Source: Porogramme epimiltina
Lineage: Eukaryota; Basidiomycota; Agaricomycetes; Polyporales; Polyporaceae
NCBI GenBank assembly: GCA_900155495.1
Contig: FTLJ01000725.1
Location: 1-35,615, forward strand
Direction: 5' to 3'
DNA length: 35,615 nt
The position numbers were made by a program, and so were the translations under genes. Positions within the stretch are counted from its first letter, which is position 1; each line of letters begins with the position of its first letter. Below are positions 1 through 13,027 of this stretch, piece after piece. Below the pieces are notes generated by a model. That model searched no databases and had not been told where the DNA came from. It was given only the letters and a program-made list of their open reading frames with translations.

Positions 1-1130
1 TCGGAAGGCGGTGCGGTCCAAGCAACAGGAGTGCACTTTGAGACGATGAACTCGCGCAAGGCCGACTTCCGTTATGTGGCGAAGGCGCGGCGCGAGGTCA
101 TCGTTTGCGCGGGAGCGATCGGCTCGCCTCACGTCCTTATGTTGAGGTTCGTATCGGTCACATGATGTGATGAGCTCTGAATAACGCCCCGCCACAGCGG
201 CATTGGGCCCAAAGCGCACTTGGAAGAGAAAGGTGTCCCAGTGGTTCTCGACATACCTGCCGTTGGAAGCTACATGGTGTGTCTACACCATTCTGTGCTG
301 TTCTTTCGTTTGCTGACTGCCCATACGCTTAGGCCGATCATGTAGGCGTCCCTGTCGCAATCCAGACGCCGCTTCACGAGTCGCTCCATGAACTGGAAGT
401 CAGCCCTCTGAAAGCCATCACCGAGTTCCTCAAGTACCTCACCGTAGGCGGGGGCGCGCTCGCACGCCCGTTCCAGAACTGTTCCTCGTTCTACCCCTCG
501 CGCCTCGTGGACGCCTCCAACATCGTGTCGACTGCGAACGCTAGCGACCTCGACTCGTCCGTCCCCGCAAATCGCCCGGACATCGAGATGATGCTCATCA
601 CGAACAACTGCGCCGACATAGAGACGCAGAACATCGGCGTCTTCACTCTCTCTGTGACCCTCATCCGGCCTAAATCCGAGGGCACCGTCCGCCTCGCGAC
701 TGCGAACCCGCGCGCGCACCCCGACGTCGACCTCGGCTTCCTCTCGGACCCCGCAGACTACGAGCCACTCCGGAAAGGCGTCCGCGTCGCGATGCGGGTA
801 TTCGACGAGGTTCGCAAGCAGGGCTACCCGGTGCTGAGCGACTTGCAGTTCCCGCCCGGGGGGCTCGCAGCGGACGACGAGACGATGGACGCGTTTATCC
901 GGTCGCACCTGCGCACGTGTTTCCACTACACGTCGACGTGCCGAATGGGGCAGAGCGTGGGCGGGGAGCGGCCGAGCGTGGTAGACGCGGAGCTCCGCGT
1001 TCATGGCGTTCGTGGGCTGCGGGTTTGCGATGCTTCGGTGTTTCCTGAGATCATTGGATCGCACACGATGGCGCCCGCCGTTGTTGTCGCGGAGAAGTGC
1101 TCGGACATCATCAAGGCTGCATGGAAGTAG
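1..1130 (+). CDS. GMC oxidoreductase, 3' part (GMC1, cut by window start)
   Basis: FAD-dependent glucose-methanol-choline family oxidoreductase; the N-terminal FAD-binding part lies outside the window. Exons 1-146, 198-276 and 333-1130 join in frame across GT-AG introns of 51 and 56 bp, at the same positions as in the two complete copies at 20568-22708 and 27227-29371. Visible landmarks are the second GMC signature (GAIGSPHVLMLSGIGP, split by the first intron) and the C-terminal domain with FHYTSTCRMG and GSHTMAP. These two motifs carry the expected catalytic His/His pair. No frameshift or stop is seen. The family oxidises alcohols, aldehydes, sugars or choline-like substrates and passes electrons to O2 or quinones; the substrate cannot be told here. 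The 7TM gene A follows on the same strand. Confidence 0.93.
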
Positions 1131-2053
1131 GCGCAGAAACGCACTACCCGTTTTAGACACGCGCGACACGCTCTTCTCCAAAGGGGCTTGCTTTGGGTAC
1201 ATTTCCCCACGAGCTATTTGTGTCTAACAGATTGTGATGTATGGCATCGCTCGTAGTGAATGTCTGGAAATCTGTTGAACGAGCGCCGTCCGTAGTGTGG
1301 AATAGCTTAGTGTGGGTACACCTTGTTAATTTACTGCATGAACTTTGCGAAAGAATGACGGTGACGATCATAATCATGCAGTTCCTCTATCTGCAGCAGC
1401 CCTTCTCATTCTAGACACGCCATACTTACTAAATGGGCATATGTTCTTCTGCGGTACAAGGTGATATAGTATGTGGGATCCCAGTTACAGTTATTATGTG
1501 TATTACGTTTTCCAAGGTATGACCAGCCACGCACCAATTGAGCTGAACAAGCAGACTCCATTTTGCAATTGATTCCTTTCCTTAAGGGCGGCGCTTTCAG
1601 CGAACCCGGAAAACGCCGGCACGCTTTACAGGTTGTGTCCTCTTCCGAGGGGTGTGATTGACAGATCATGGGACGCCGCATTGACCGTGGTCCACAGGCC
1701 TCATCAGGAAGAGTTTCGAAGCCTTAGCTAGTAATGGTTTCCCGTATATTTATTGGCAGAGTCGTCTCTTCGGGTCTCTGGAGCTTCCGCTGTAGTGCTT
1801 CAATCCTATAATATCATGGAGAATCACAGAACTCATGATGACGTTCCTGCGGCAAGTATCAATGTACCTCTTGTCGTGGGTGAGCACACTGACCAGCCAA
1901 TGGCTTGCAGTATATGTTAACGCACTTGTCGCTTGGCGTCTCTCTACAGATCTGTCAGCTGGGCGAAGCTCCCTCATCATTGCATTTAAAAACGAACGTC
2001 AGCGGTAAATCGCCTAGTCGTCGACGGACTCTACTTCCCCCCACACCATCCAA
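1131..2053. other. intergenic, GMC1 to 7TM gene A
   Basis: No coding region is recognised. It should hold the 3' UTR of the GMC gene and the promoter of gene A. Short open frames on the minus strand show no family resemblance and no splice-linked continuation. Confidence 0.6.
1984..1993 (+). promoter_or_regulatory. TATA-like box upstream of 7TM gene A
   Basis: The A/T run ATTTAAAAAC lies about 61-70 bp before the ATG at 2054, a usual distance for a fungal TATA element. This rests on sequence resemblance and spacing only. Confidence 0.35.
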
Positions 2054-3333
2054 ATGGCCGCCTCCTCGGATTTATTCCCACCTCCTCCACCTGGTCTTAA
2101 CTACGTAGCTGCGATCATACCTTCTCTCACATTCCTACTCATCAGCACAATATGCGCGGCCATGCTAGTACCCATTACAATCGTCTTATTCACTTTCTCG
2201 AATCCAGCGTTGAGGCGCACACCACTTTTCATCCTCAACACGTTATCCTTGGCTAGTGGACTCGTTCTAGGAATGCTCAGTGGGTATAATCAGGTCGGTC
2301 TGCTTGTCGGCGTGTTGCGGCTTGTGAGGCGCTATAGAGGACATCGCTGATTGAACGTGTGTTTAGACGCGTGCCATCGTAGCCCTCCCCGTCAACAGCT
2401 CTTTCGACGTAACTATCGCGGTTGTATGCTTTGCATGCACATTCCTCGCCGAATGCGTCCTCGTTGTGCGCGTTGTAGCCGTCTATCCTATATCTAGGAT
2501 GACACCCTTGCGGCGTGCCCTCGTTTATGTCCCCCTCGTTCTATTCAAAGTGGCACGGGTAACAAATGCTGTCCTCAACGCGGTTACCTTGGCTCGGCAG
2601 ACTCGGGATTCAGCCAATCCCTTCGTTGCTGGCCAAGGGGCTCAACAGGCGCCGTTTACGCGAGTGGAGTGGCTTCTCCAGACTTTCGACACATCGTTGA
2701 GTCTATTCCAACACGCGTCTCAAACTAGCTCTCATGCACACGGTTTCGACGTAGCTTCACATCCCTCCTCTTTCTCCTTCGTCTTCATCCGGGAGTCTTC
2801 CGCAGGCCAAACGACTCGTTATTGAACGTCAATACAGTGTCTACCGTACAAAGTGAGCTCATATTTGTCCTTCGTGCACTTCCTATAGAAGTGAAATGAA
2901 CTTATATTGTCGAGTAGGTTCTTATATCTCGCGCCTTCGTGCGCTGTTCTGGATTGCCACGTCGAGCTTCGTCTTCCCTGTCATCCTCAACATCATTCAA
3001 CTGGCGTTCGCATACAGAGACTCGAATTTCCTCCACTGTGAATACATATATTGGGTGAATGTCTACGTAACAATAGTGGGCGCCCTCCTCGCAACAATCT
3101 GGTGTTCTTCAGACCGAGCCAGTAACAAGGGAGGTTTAGGGGCTGGCATGGAAGGGGTGAGGAGGGTTGGAATGACAACGGTGACATTAAGCATGCCAAG
3201 ATTCACCAGGACGAGCGAGACGGCGACTACGGAGACCGTGGATTCTGGAATACGAGAAATCTCTGACATGGATGCTGGGGGATCGATGACGTTCAGGAAG
3301 GGACAAGACATCGGTACTTATGAAGCTTCATAG
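2054..3333 (+). CDS. seven-helix membrane protein A (receptor-like, paralog family)
   Basis: Four exons (2054-2293, 2367-2695, 2755-2852, 2918-3333) give about 360 aa with no stop. Hydrophobic segments lie near residues 17-47, 57-78, 94-117, 131-153, 180-200, 231-252 and 265-286, followed by a Ser/Thr-rich hydrophilic tail of about 70 residues. Family motifs shared with four other genes in the window are LRRTPLFILN after helix 1, RVVAVYP after helix 3, VEWLLQTFDT before helix 5, LRALFWIA starting helix 6 and ALLATIWCSS in helix 7. The layout suggests a plasma-membrane receptor, and helix 1/2 and 6/7 motifs loosely recall Ste2-type fungal GPCRs. No ligand or function is known. It is the most divergent of the five; its third exon is 98 bp rather than 95. 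Confidence 0.82.
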
Positions 3334-3454
3334 AATGTCGCATCCAGTGGTCGCCATCATATAGTCGATATGTACTAAAAGAATTACGTCATGAGCTCGC
3401 GAAATGAAGCAAGTCTAGAAATACGTATCTATACGTTTGGTGACTGTTGAAGGA

Positions 3455-4179
3455 TCAGGCACATCGACGTGGAATGGAAAGATTTGCTGCGGCGTGAGCA
3501 CAAGAATGTGTCCAGGGCCTTATCGTCTGCTCCCCTGTTCGGCGGGGCCTGCAAGTCGTACCATGGCACCCCTGTCAGCACAGCGAGACACGTACCCCCT
3601 TCCTCGATGGATCGCGGCCTGCAGCATCATGAAGGTACTCGAGGTCAACACCTGGCTGTGCGCGAGGGCTCGAGGGAGTGAGTCGCACGCTCCACTGCGA
3701 GCGGGGCCACATGAGGGTGACTTGAAGCGCAAACACAATGATCTTGTCATGGCAAGAGTGTTCTCAGATTGGTCGAAGGAAGGCTCCAAATCGTCGTATC
3801 TCTAGCCCTCGTCTCCCAGTGCCTTTCACTAGCAACCTACATGCAGAGATATAGGAGCTCAGTGCTTTCGCAGCTAATGTGGTTTGTCAACTCACCTCGC
3901 GTGCACAACATCCTGTTGATGCACAAAGAACCCTCTCCGAAGGTAGTCCCCTGACAAGCTGGAAGTGTTGTTTGATGAGGAGCACCGAGGATCTTCTGAG
4001 GGGCGCGATGCAAGGACGCAACCAATAGTGCCACCTGTGCATGACAATCGGGTTGAGTAAGTCAGCGATAGACTATATAGTATAGGGTTATACCTCCGAC
4101 GATTATGCAGTTGCACGCGTACGGTTCTGGGAGGACTTGAGGGGAGGCCCGGCATCGCGCGGAGAGAGGTCAGATACGG
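3455..4179 (-). pseudogene. GMC oxidoreductase relic 1, internally deleted
   Basis: The minus strand carries pieces of a GMC gene in correct order. The first exon end at 4094-4179 encodes CNCIIVGG (compare YDYIIVGG). A GT-AG intron spans 4035-4093, and the next exon encodes GGTIGCVLASRPSEDP. Around 3765-3815 there is ALGDEG-stop-RYDDLEP, where the live genes have ALGN(K/D)GWGYEDLEP. Around 3590-3752 comes KIIVFALQVTLMWPRS, then RLTPSSPRAQPGVDLEYL. Around 3460-3560 comes DLQAPPNRGADDKALDTF followed by a decayed FHYTSTCRMG. Stops, frameshifts and loss of about half of the gene (end of exon 2 and the SEK-to-NNCA region) make it dead. It points away from gene A. Confidence 0.85.
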
Positions 4180-4845
4180 TAACTCTCATAGTGAAAGTGA
4201 TTTTGTCGAACAAAAAGCAAGGAGGACTGCGAGAGCACCCACTTCATACCCACGCCGGCCGCTGCGGGCATCGAGCACTCTTCAAGAAATTGAGGCACTC
4301 AAACCTTCTTGACATGGTTCTTCCGATGTATGGATGGTCAAAACCACGGCAAGAGTAAAGGAAGGTGGATGTAATGCCTTGCATCATGAGGAATAACAAA
4401 ACGTCTTCTCTACAAGCCGCAACATATGCCGAGAAAAAGCGATTGAGGTTGGAACTTACTCCATACCTAGATGACACTGCCCATCCCCCGTCCCCCAAAA
4501 TATTCCTTCCATCCTTCACCCACAAACACACCATGATGAAGATAGCAGTCTACGAGGCCATATTTCACTCATGCCCTGAGGAAGACGTCAATTTTCACTC
4601 TCCATGACGCCCGCCGGAGGTACGCACCTATCCAACATTCCACATCGATCGTCAACGCTGAGTGCTGCACTATGGTATGGTAATGACGACCAAGCAGAGG
4701 GATGCGCGGAGGAAGGAAGGTGAGGGAGCGGCGGCAGTGGCAGCAACTTCAAGCTCAAGGCATCACGGCGCCGACGAGCGGGAGAGAGGTGGCTGGGGGC
4801 CGCGGAGTGATGCCATCCGAGTACCATGACCCCGAACACCCCCTT
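3970..4845. repeat. duplicated segment, copy 1 (partner 10280-11125)
   Basis: About 870 bp align base by base, with scattered changes and small indels, to 10280-11125. Shared landmarks include GATGAGG(A/G)GCACCGAGGATCTTCTGAG, given here as separate short runs GATGAGG and ACCGAGGATCTTCTGAG, then TACCTCCGAC, TTCATACCCACGCCGGC, ATGCCTTGCATCATGA and CCATGACGCCC. The block holds the 5' end of the GMC relic plus about 650 bp upstream of it, so gene start and promoter region were copied together. Confidence 0.85.
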
Positions 4846-5737
4846 TCCTCCCCCGACTCTCAGATGTGACTCAGAGGCTTCTGCAGTCGCGGCCCAGTGC
4901 CTATAGACCACGTCTTATGCGCCACTACAGTGCCATGTCTTCTCTTGCTGCGGCTTACCTCTTCTCAACTTGCCATGTGAACAGATCACGAGATTGCTCT
5001 TGCGAATACGGAACACGTCCCTGCAGCTGCCATGAAGCGTGTGGATCCGGAGGGACCCCTAGTGATACAAGGAACCCGATTCCTCCTTGTGGAGGTTGCA
5101 ACTTGTTGGCGTTATTTTGGTACGTGGTTTTACTTTTCGTTGTCATCACTTCTTCTATATTTTCCTTGTGTCACATATAACGGTTCTTCGTGTGGCTGTT
5201 ACTATCTGCAACTTTATCATCTGTGTTCCTCACGCTTGTGCACGCACATAGTTGTCCAATTTTTTACGCTGCTGGTCGCTTGGCCGCGGTTTCATCTTCT
5301 CTCACACTCCTGGGAAAGGCCAACCATGTGTTCTGTCACGATTGACAGCGTCTTCGCGGCACAGCGACGTCGGAAGGGAAACAATTAGCCATGTTGGAGG
5401 GCCTACTCTGACCTCCACTCGCCCCATCACCGTTTATATCGCTGCTCCACGTAAGATGTCTTAGCTGGGACAGCTCAAATCTATAGATCGAAGCATGTAC
5501 GTCGCCACATAACTATATATCATTCACAAATGGCCATGATCGCGATTTGTGAGTCTAACGTTTCGTGCGTGAGTGGAACGTGTTCCTCCAATTGTACGTC
5601 CGCTGACAGTTGTCCAGGTGCGCAGCGTCGCACGCGTCCGCCGGCTCTCGGTGACTCTTCCCAGCTTACGTAGGGGATGCGTGCGAGTCATATATGCAGT
5701 GCTTTGAGCCCGCATTTCGTCTTTACCCCCGCTCGCC
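4846..5737. other. intergenic before the carboxylesterase
   Basis: There is no recognised gene. A plus-strand open frame from 4977 to about 5120, followed by a GT donor, could be an exon but resembles no known family. The distal part should contain the esterase promoter. Confidence 0.5.
5689..5697 (+). promoter_or_regulatory. TATA-like box of the carboxylesterase gene
   Basis: CATATATGC sits 41-49 bp before the esterase ATG. The call rests on spacing and composition only. Confidence 0.35.
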
Positions 5738-7977
<2,240 letters not shown>

Positions 7978-8341
7978 TCTAGTTTGTGAATATGCAATGA
8001 CGTGAATGGAGGCTAATAAATTGAACTTTTCTTTACCCTATCACGTACGGAAAAATTATACCTCCTCCCATCTATAACAATGTGCTGATGGCGTGACAAT
8101 ATACATGAGGATAAACCTTGGGTAAAGGAGTGGCCAGGGGTGCATTGTTTTTCATTCAATATGAACCAGAACTAGCTACCTGCCAGTAGCCGTTCTGGTA
8201 GTTGGGTGTCACAAACTTTGCCAAGGTCAAATGCAATCGGCCTAACTACTATGTCCTCCATGAACACCGAATACCGACACGTATTTCTTGACCCCTGTCC
8301 ATCTTCTACATCCCGTTCCACGGCCCCGTCTATTCATTGTT

Positions 8342-9586
8342 TTATAGGGCGACTTCGGCCAACCCAGAGGTTGGGCTTGAACGGGAGGCAAAGACAATGG
8401 AACTGTGAGCATCAGTGGCGTGTGGACCACATTCTTCGCCTGCCTCCGTTTTCCAATGTGTACTGGAGTGCCAAAGTGTGGCGAGAAGAGCGGAAATGAT
8501 GGTGACGTAGATATTGACAAAGAAAATGTATGATGTGTCAAACACATTGCTTTCTCGGTAGGATAGGATGATAAGTAGAATGTTGAATAATGCTGGAATG
8601 ACGAAATTGGAGACGGCAATCCAGAAGAGGGTACGCAGGCGGGAAAAATATGAATCTAGCCCAATATGAAAGAGTGTTAGACTACGGTGTATTGAAATGG
8701 GTGAGACCTACACGGGCTAGTCCATGATGTTGACGTGAACATGTTGGTGCTTGAATGAGACTTTCGTGCCCAGTATAGGCGAAGTATGAATAGCATTGAG
8801 GCGAACCTATGTGGTAGGATATATTCGTCGTATTGTCAGTTCACGCTTAGCCTGGATAAAACTGAAGCATTCGGCGCACGTGGTGTCGAAAGTACCTAAA
8901 AACCACTCAATTTTTCCAAACGGAAGCGTCCAGGCGGTCGGAATACCATCCAAAGCATTGACGTTGTGGAAAATATTCTCGTACAATCGGATAGCACATA
9001 TGATCATATTGATCAATCGTGCGACTTTGACAATGAATAAAGGTAGGTAGACGGCGGCTGAACGACACTTTGAAGTTCGAGATGGGGGGTAGATGGCGAA
9101 TACGCGAAAGAGGAGTATAAAGTCGGAAATGAAAGACGAGAAGAACCCAAGGATTTCCGTACTCGCGGAGACGGTTGCTTCTTCTCCCAGAAATTCGTGG
9201 AAGAGGACTAAGAACTACAATGCGCAGTATAGGTATTAGTATGCTACATAGAAGTAACGTATGCAGTCACATACCACTTGGTATATGGTCATGCATCCAA
9301 CTACCATGCCAAACACGATTGATATGACATTGAGAATAAATACGGGCTTGCGTCTGAGTGAAGGCGTGGAGAAGAAGAACAGGGAAATTAGAACAGGGAC
9401 AAGGGAAGCGGAGCCACTTGTAACCACAAGAAGAAAGGTTAACAAGTAGTTCAGAGCTGTGTGAGGGTCTATATCTTGCGCACTGATCGGCAACGATGAG
9501 TTATATGGGAGTACGTTCAGGGAGGCCATAGGATGTGATGATGTGGTAGGGATGCTTGCACCAGGACGTTGAAGAGACGTGGCCAT
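8342..9586 (-). CDS. seven-helix membrane protein B
   Basis: Exons on the minus strand are 9586-9275, 9214-8880, 8806-8712 and 8655-8342, giving about 351 aa in frame. An in-frame Met at 9529 (MASLNVLPYN) is an alternative start and matches the shorter start of paralog C. Family motifs are LRRKPVFILN, LLFRVFAIYPPSR, KIEWFLGTFDT, SRLRTLFWIA and ALLATLWHSS. Exon lengths 2 and 3 (335 and 95 bp) match the paralogs. The closest relative in the window is C, which shares the QDIDP stretch before helix 1. A dead GMC gene lies upstream on the same strand and the esterase is convergent downstream. It is probably an integral membrane protein of receptor type; the function is unknown. Confidence 0.82.
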
Positions 9587-10275
9587 ATTTAATGCTAGGG
9601 AACGGCACGTGTATAATTATTTCGAGAGCGGGGACGCTATTAACAGGAGCACGGCGGTTCAAGTCGCGATGAAGGATCTCTTGTGAGGACAGATTGTGAT
9701 TCAGGAATCAAACTCCGAATCCTCAAGTACCGCTTGTAGTCCTGCAAGGAGCTTCTAAGAGATAATCATGATTACGCAAACTTACCGCCTTACTATGAAC
9801 CCCTTCTATCCAATCGGAATAGAGAGCGTACTTCCTAATTAGAGAAAGCTGCGGGTAAGAACTCATGAAGACTCTGATGTTATTTGATACATACTGCATC
9901 CACACAATAACAACCCATGCAGCATAGATGATGAAGACTTTACACTAGTCGCTACCGTTGGACTAGTTGTTGATGAGTTTCTGCGAGAAAGAAGCCGACG
10001 GTGGTGAGAGGAGGGTAGAGACCCAGGTTGGCTAAAGTAAAGATGGTGCACCTGTTGCGAGGAATGGGCGAGAGTTTAAAGCATAGATGACATCAGCAAA
10101 GAATTCGTATCACAGACAAAGTCAGCATCAATAAGTCAGACGCAGACGTCTGGCCGAGCAGTACTCACCAATGCTGGTCCTGGCGGCTACACTCCTCCGA
10201 GGAGCGGGGAGGTCACGAGACAGGTGCAGAGAAGTGGGACACAGAGTGCAGAGGGCGCGACGCGGGGGGATGAAT
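9587..10275. other. region upstream of 7TM gene B
   Basis: No family was recognised. A minus-strand open stretch at 9723-9905 ends near a good donor (GTAAGTTTG at about 9785), so an untranslated or unknown exon is possible. The last part, next to 10276, is where the GMC relic stops resembling the live genes. Confidence 0.45.
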
Positions 10276-10482
10276 CTAGTTTGATGAGGGGCACCGAGGA
10301 TCTTCTGAGTGACGCGATACAATGATACAACCAACAGTGCCACCTGTGGATGACAAGCGGGATGAATAAGCCAGCGATAGACTTTATAGCATAGAGTCGT
10401 ACCTCCGACAATTATGTAGTCGTATGAGTACGTGTATGGGAGGACTTGGGGGAGTCCCGGCTTTGCGCGGGGTCAGGTACGG
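10276..10482 (-). pseudogene. GMC oxidoreductase relic 2 (5' end only)
   Basis: The minus strand reads LTPRKAGTP, then after a frame change QVLPYTYSYDYIIVGG, a GT-AG intron, and GTVGCIIVSRHSEDP followed by an in-frame TAG. Live paralogs at 22708 and 27227 have LTPREVGTP, then YTYDYIIVGGGTAGCVLASRL. So this is the first exon plus the start of the second, with a small frameshifting deletion and a stop. Resemblance ends near 10276 and no later GMC exons were found on either side. It belongs to the duplicated segment 10280-11125, whose partner holds relic 1. Confidence 0.83.
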
Positions 10483-11125
10483 TAACTCCAACAGTGACCG
10501 TGTCCAACAAGAAGCAAGGAGGATCGTGAGAGCACGCACTTCATACCCACGCCGGCTACGGCGGGCATCGAGCACTCCGTAAGATGTTGAGGCCCTCAGA
10601 CCTTCTTTACCCGGTCCTTCTAATGCGTTGATGGCCAACACTGCGACGACAGTAAAGAAAGGTGCATGTAATGCCTTGCATCATGAAGAGTAACAAAACG
10701 ACCTTTTCTACATATAAGCCGCGAGATACGCTGGGAGAATGCGAGTGGGGTTGAAACTTACACCACGCCCAGTCGATATTGCCTGTCCCCCGGCCCACAC
10801 ATAATGCCTTGCATCGTTCGCCCACAGACACATTATGATGAGGACAGCAATCCGTGAGGCCATCTCGCACCCATGCCCTGCCAATTTACACACTCCATGA
10901 CGCCCCGTCGGCGCGCACCTATTTGACATTCCGTGCCGGGATGACCAACGCTGAGTACTGTATTTTGATACGATAATCACGAGCAAAGTGGGGAGAGACG
11001 TAGAGAAAGGAGGACAAGGAAGCGGCAGCAGGCTAGAAGCGCGTAGACGGTGGCGAACTGTCGCAAGCCAAGAGGTGGCCGGGGGCTCCGAAGCGACACC
11101 TTCCGAACGCCGTGACCCTGAACAC
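10280..11125. repeat. duplicated segment, copy 2 (partner 3970-4845)
   Basis: Aligns to 3970-4845 over its full length in the same orientation. Similarity stops within a few bases of the GMC relic's second exon on one side and after the shared GAACACCCC run on the other. Beyond that point the flanks are unrelated. Confidence 0.85.
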
Positions 11126-11362
11126 CCCTCCGTCCTTCATCAGCAAAAGGGCACCAGGATAGTAAGGTCCCGGTAATGCGCACCGGTAGATACCTGGGCC
11201 GCCGACCCTGGTACCGTGATGACATAGCCATTACGGGCACCTACCCTCCAGACCGGCGCCACCTGGCCCGGTGATCCCGGCCGCGCCCGCCGATCATGGC
11301 CAATGGCGACCGCGCCAGGTATTCCCTGGTCAATGGCTGCCTGCCAGGCACTGTGGGCCCAG
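11126..11362. repeat. CCTGG-rich repeat, left part
   Basis: Contains many CCTGG/CCAGG and GGTACC-like words. It includes GACCGGCGCCACCTGGCCCG (11251-11270), whose reverse complement recurs with one inserted base at 14895-14916. It also includes AGGTATTCCCTGGTCAA (11317-11333), repeated exactly in the same orientation at 13112-13128. This looks like non-autonomous transposon debris; no transposase was found. Confidence 0.5.
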
Positions 11363-11509
11363 AAAGTCGGGAAAACCCCTACTTACAAAGTCGGGATTAA
11401 GTAGGGATAATCCCGACTTGAAGTCAGGAGAATCCCTACTTCCGTCACGCGGAAAGTCAGGAAAATCCCGACTTAAAGTTACGCACAAAGTCAGGTAAAT
11501 CCCTGCTTT
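11363..11509. repeat. array of about 22-bp imperfect palindromes, cluster 1
   Basis: About five or six units of the form AAGTCRGGA-spacer-TCCCKACTT follow each other, separated by 0-18 bases (for example AAAGTCAGG, AAAA, TCCCGACTT). Each unit can fold on itself. A second cluster of the same units is at 13028-13096. This fits a MITE or subterminal transposon repeat; the identity is unknown. Confidence 0.65.
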
Positions 11510-11792
11510 ATTTTCCCTATCCAGACTTCTTATGTCGGCGCTTCCTAGCCGCCTGCGCGCGGCAGCTGCCATCCGGTTTGTTCTCGACACCGGCACACTC
11601 CATTGGTGCTGACGTGCTGTAGAAAGCGGACGATATATATTGTTGGTATATACAAGGGACTCTACATCACAGAAAGGTGCTACAAGACAAACGGAGCTAT
11701 ATACGTAAGGTATGGACGGTGTGGCCCTCGCACCCGCTCGCGCGCCCCACTGTCCCTGCCCCCGCCCGCACTCCAGTGGCCCCTGAACCCCC

Positions 11793-12490
11793 TCGTTCCT
11801 CCGTGCACAGCGCATTGTCGCCCTCGGGGTGCACGATCCCTGCATGATGAGCACACGCGTCAGGTTCACATTGAACCAGATGAGGACGGGGAAGGGATCA
11901 CGCCGCGATCCGCACCTCATGCGTGGCGGGGGAGGGGGGGCCGTGCGCGAGGCTACACAGGCGCACGGGCGGTCGGGGAGACAGGACGCGTGGGCGGCGC
12001 GAGCAAGGGGGGAAGAACGTACTCACGTTGAACTGCACGTCGCGTAAGGGGATCAGCGTGCAATGCACTTGAGCCTGCCCGTGTGTCCGCCCTGGGTGCG
12101 AGGAGCACGCGCGCGCGAAACCAGCTAGTGATAAAGTAGGCAAGAGAGCAGTAGCAAAGACAGATAGACACGTACCATCACGTCGAGGCGGCCAAAGAGC
12201 TCGACGGCCTTGTCGACCGAGGCCTTGACGTCGGCCTTCTTGCCCATGTCCGGGCCGCCTTGAGCACCGCGGCCTTGATATTGGGGAAGTACTCTTGCAT
12301 TAGCACTCGCGCCTTCTCCACCGCGGGCAGGTTGACATGGACGAGGAGCACGTCCGCATCCTCCTGTGTGAGCAGGAGCGCCGACTTGAGGCCGATGCCG
12401 CTGTGCATAGGAAAGCGGAAGAAAGTGGGGGGGAGTGCGTGAGCGGAGACAGAGACGGCGCGATGACTTACGATTCGACACCCGTGATGT
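11793..12490 (-). pseudogene. short-chain dehydrogenase/reductase (SDR) pseudogene
   Basis: On the minus strand an exon end at 12490-12472 encodes ITGVES. After a 71-bp GT-AG intron (12471-12401) comes GIGLKSALLLTQEDADVLLV, which together with the exon before it makes the classical TGxxxGIG NAD(P)-binding motif, here TGVESGIG. The frame then breaks near 12258 by a few extra bases and resumes as DVKASVDKAVELFGRLDVM. A further piece at 11839-11793 encodes GIVHPEGDNALCTEE in the order expected for this family after LDVxxNNAG. Catalytic Ser/Tyr-Lys regions were not found. It is therefore a truncated, frameshifted remnant lying inside repeat-rich DNA. Confidence 0.75.
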
Positions 12491-13027
12491 GAGCGGACTG
12501 GAGAAATGTAGATTAAGCTACCATAGAGTGTGCAGAATAATAACGACGCACCTTATCATGCCCTGCCCAAGTCCTTCTCCCCACGGTGGGCGAGTCCCAT
12601 TCTCCTCGTACTTGTACCTTTGGACGCCCTGGGTTTCAGCGGCATGTTCCGTGTCCTGTGCTCGCGCATCCTATAAGAGTAATACATATCAGTACATCTC
12701 ATAGGCCCCAGAGTGGATGTATCTGAAGGTTCCGCCATAGTTATTGCTGTCCCAGATCCGGCCGCCGCAACAAGTCAGTCAAGTAACACTTCAAGAAGCC
12801 AGTGTTAAGTACAGCCCAGGGTAGCAGCAGGTCATAGGATAGTAACAGCAGATTCAGACCCAACCCAGGATCGTTAGAGGAAGAGAGAAGGCGCAAGTCC
12901 ATTATGAGCGAGTCAGAGCGACAAGTCCAGTCAACGTCGTCAAGGGCGCTGTCACCCCAGCCGGCCTAAGCGCCTGTGACATCGGCGCGTATGACGACCA
13001 TCACGTCCCACTACTTTTTCCGGAAGG
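12491..13027. other. non-coding stretch in the repeat-rich region
   Basis: No gene or clear repeat was recognised. Short open frames on both strands lack family resemblance. Confidence 0.4.

Noticed and set aside
270..1202. Minus-strand 310-codon open frame opposite GMC1
   Set aside because: It mirrors a G/C-rich coding exon whose plus-strand frame carries clear GMC motifs; the antisense frame has Arg/Val-rich, low-complexity composition and no family match.
11363..11509. CRISPR-like array
   Set aside because: The units are self-complementary and nearly contiguous with variable spacing, there are no cas genes, and the DNA is eukaryotic.
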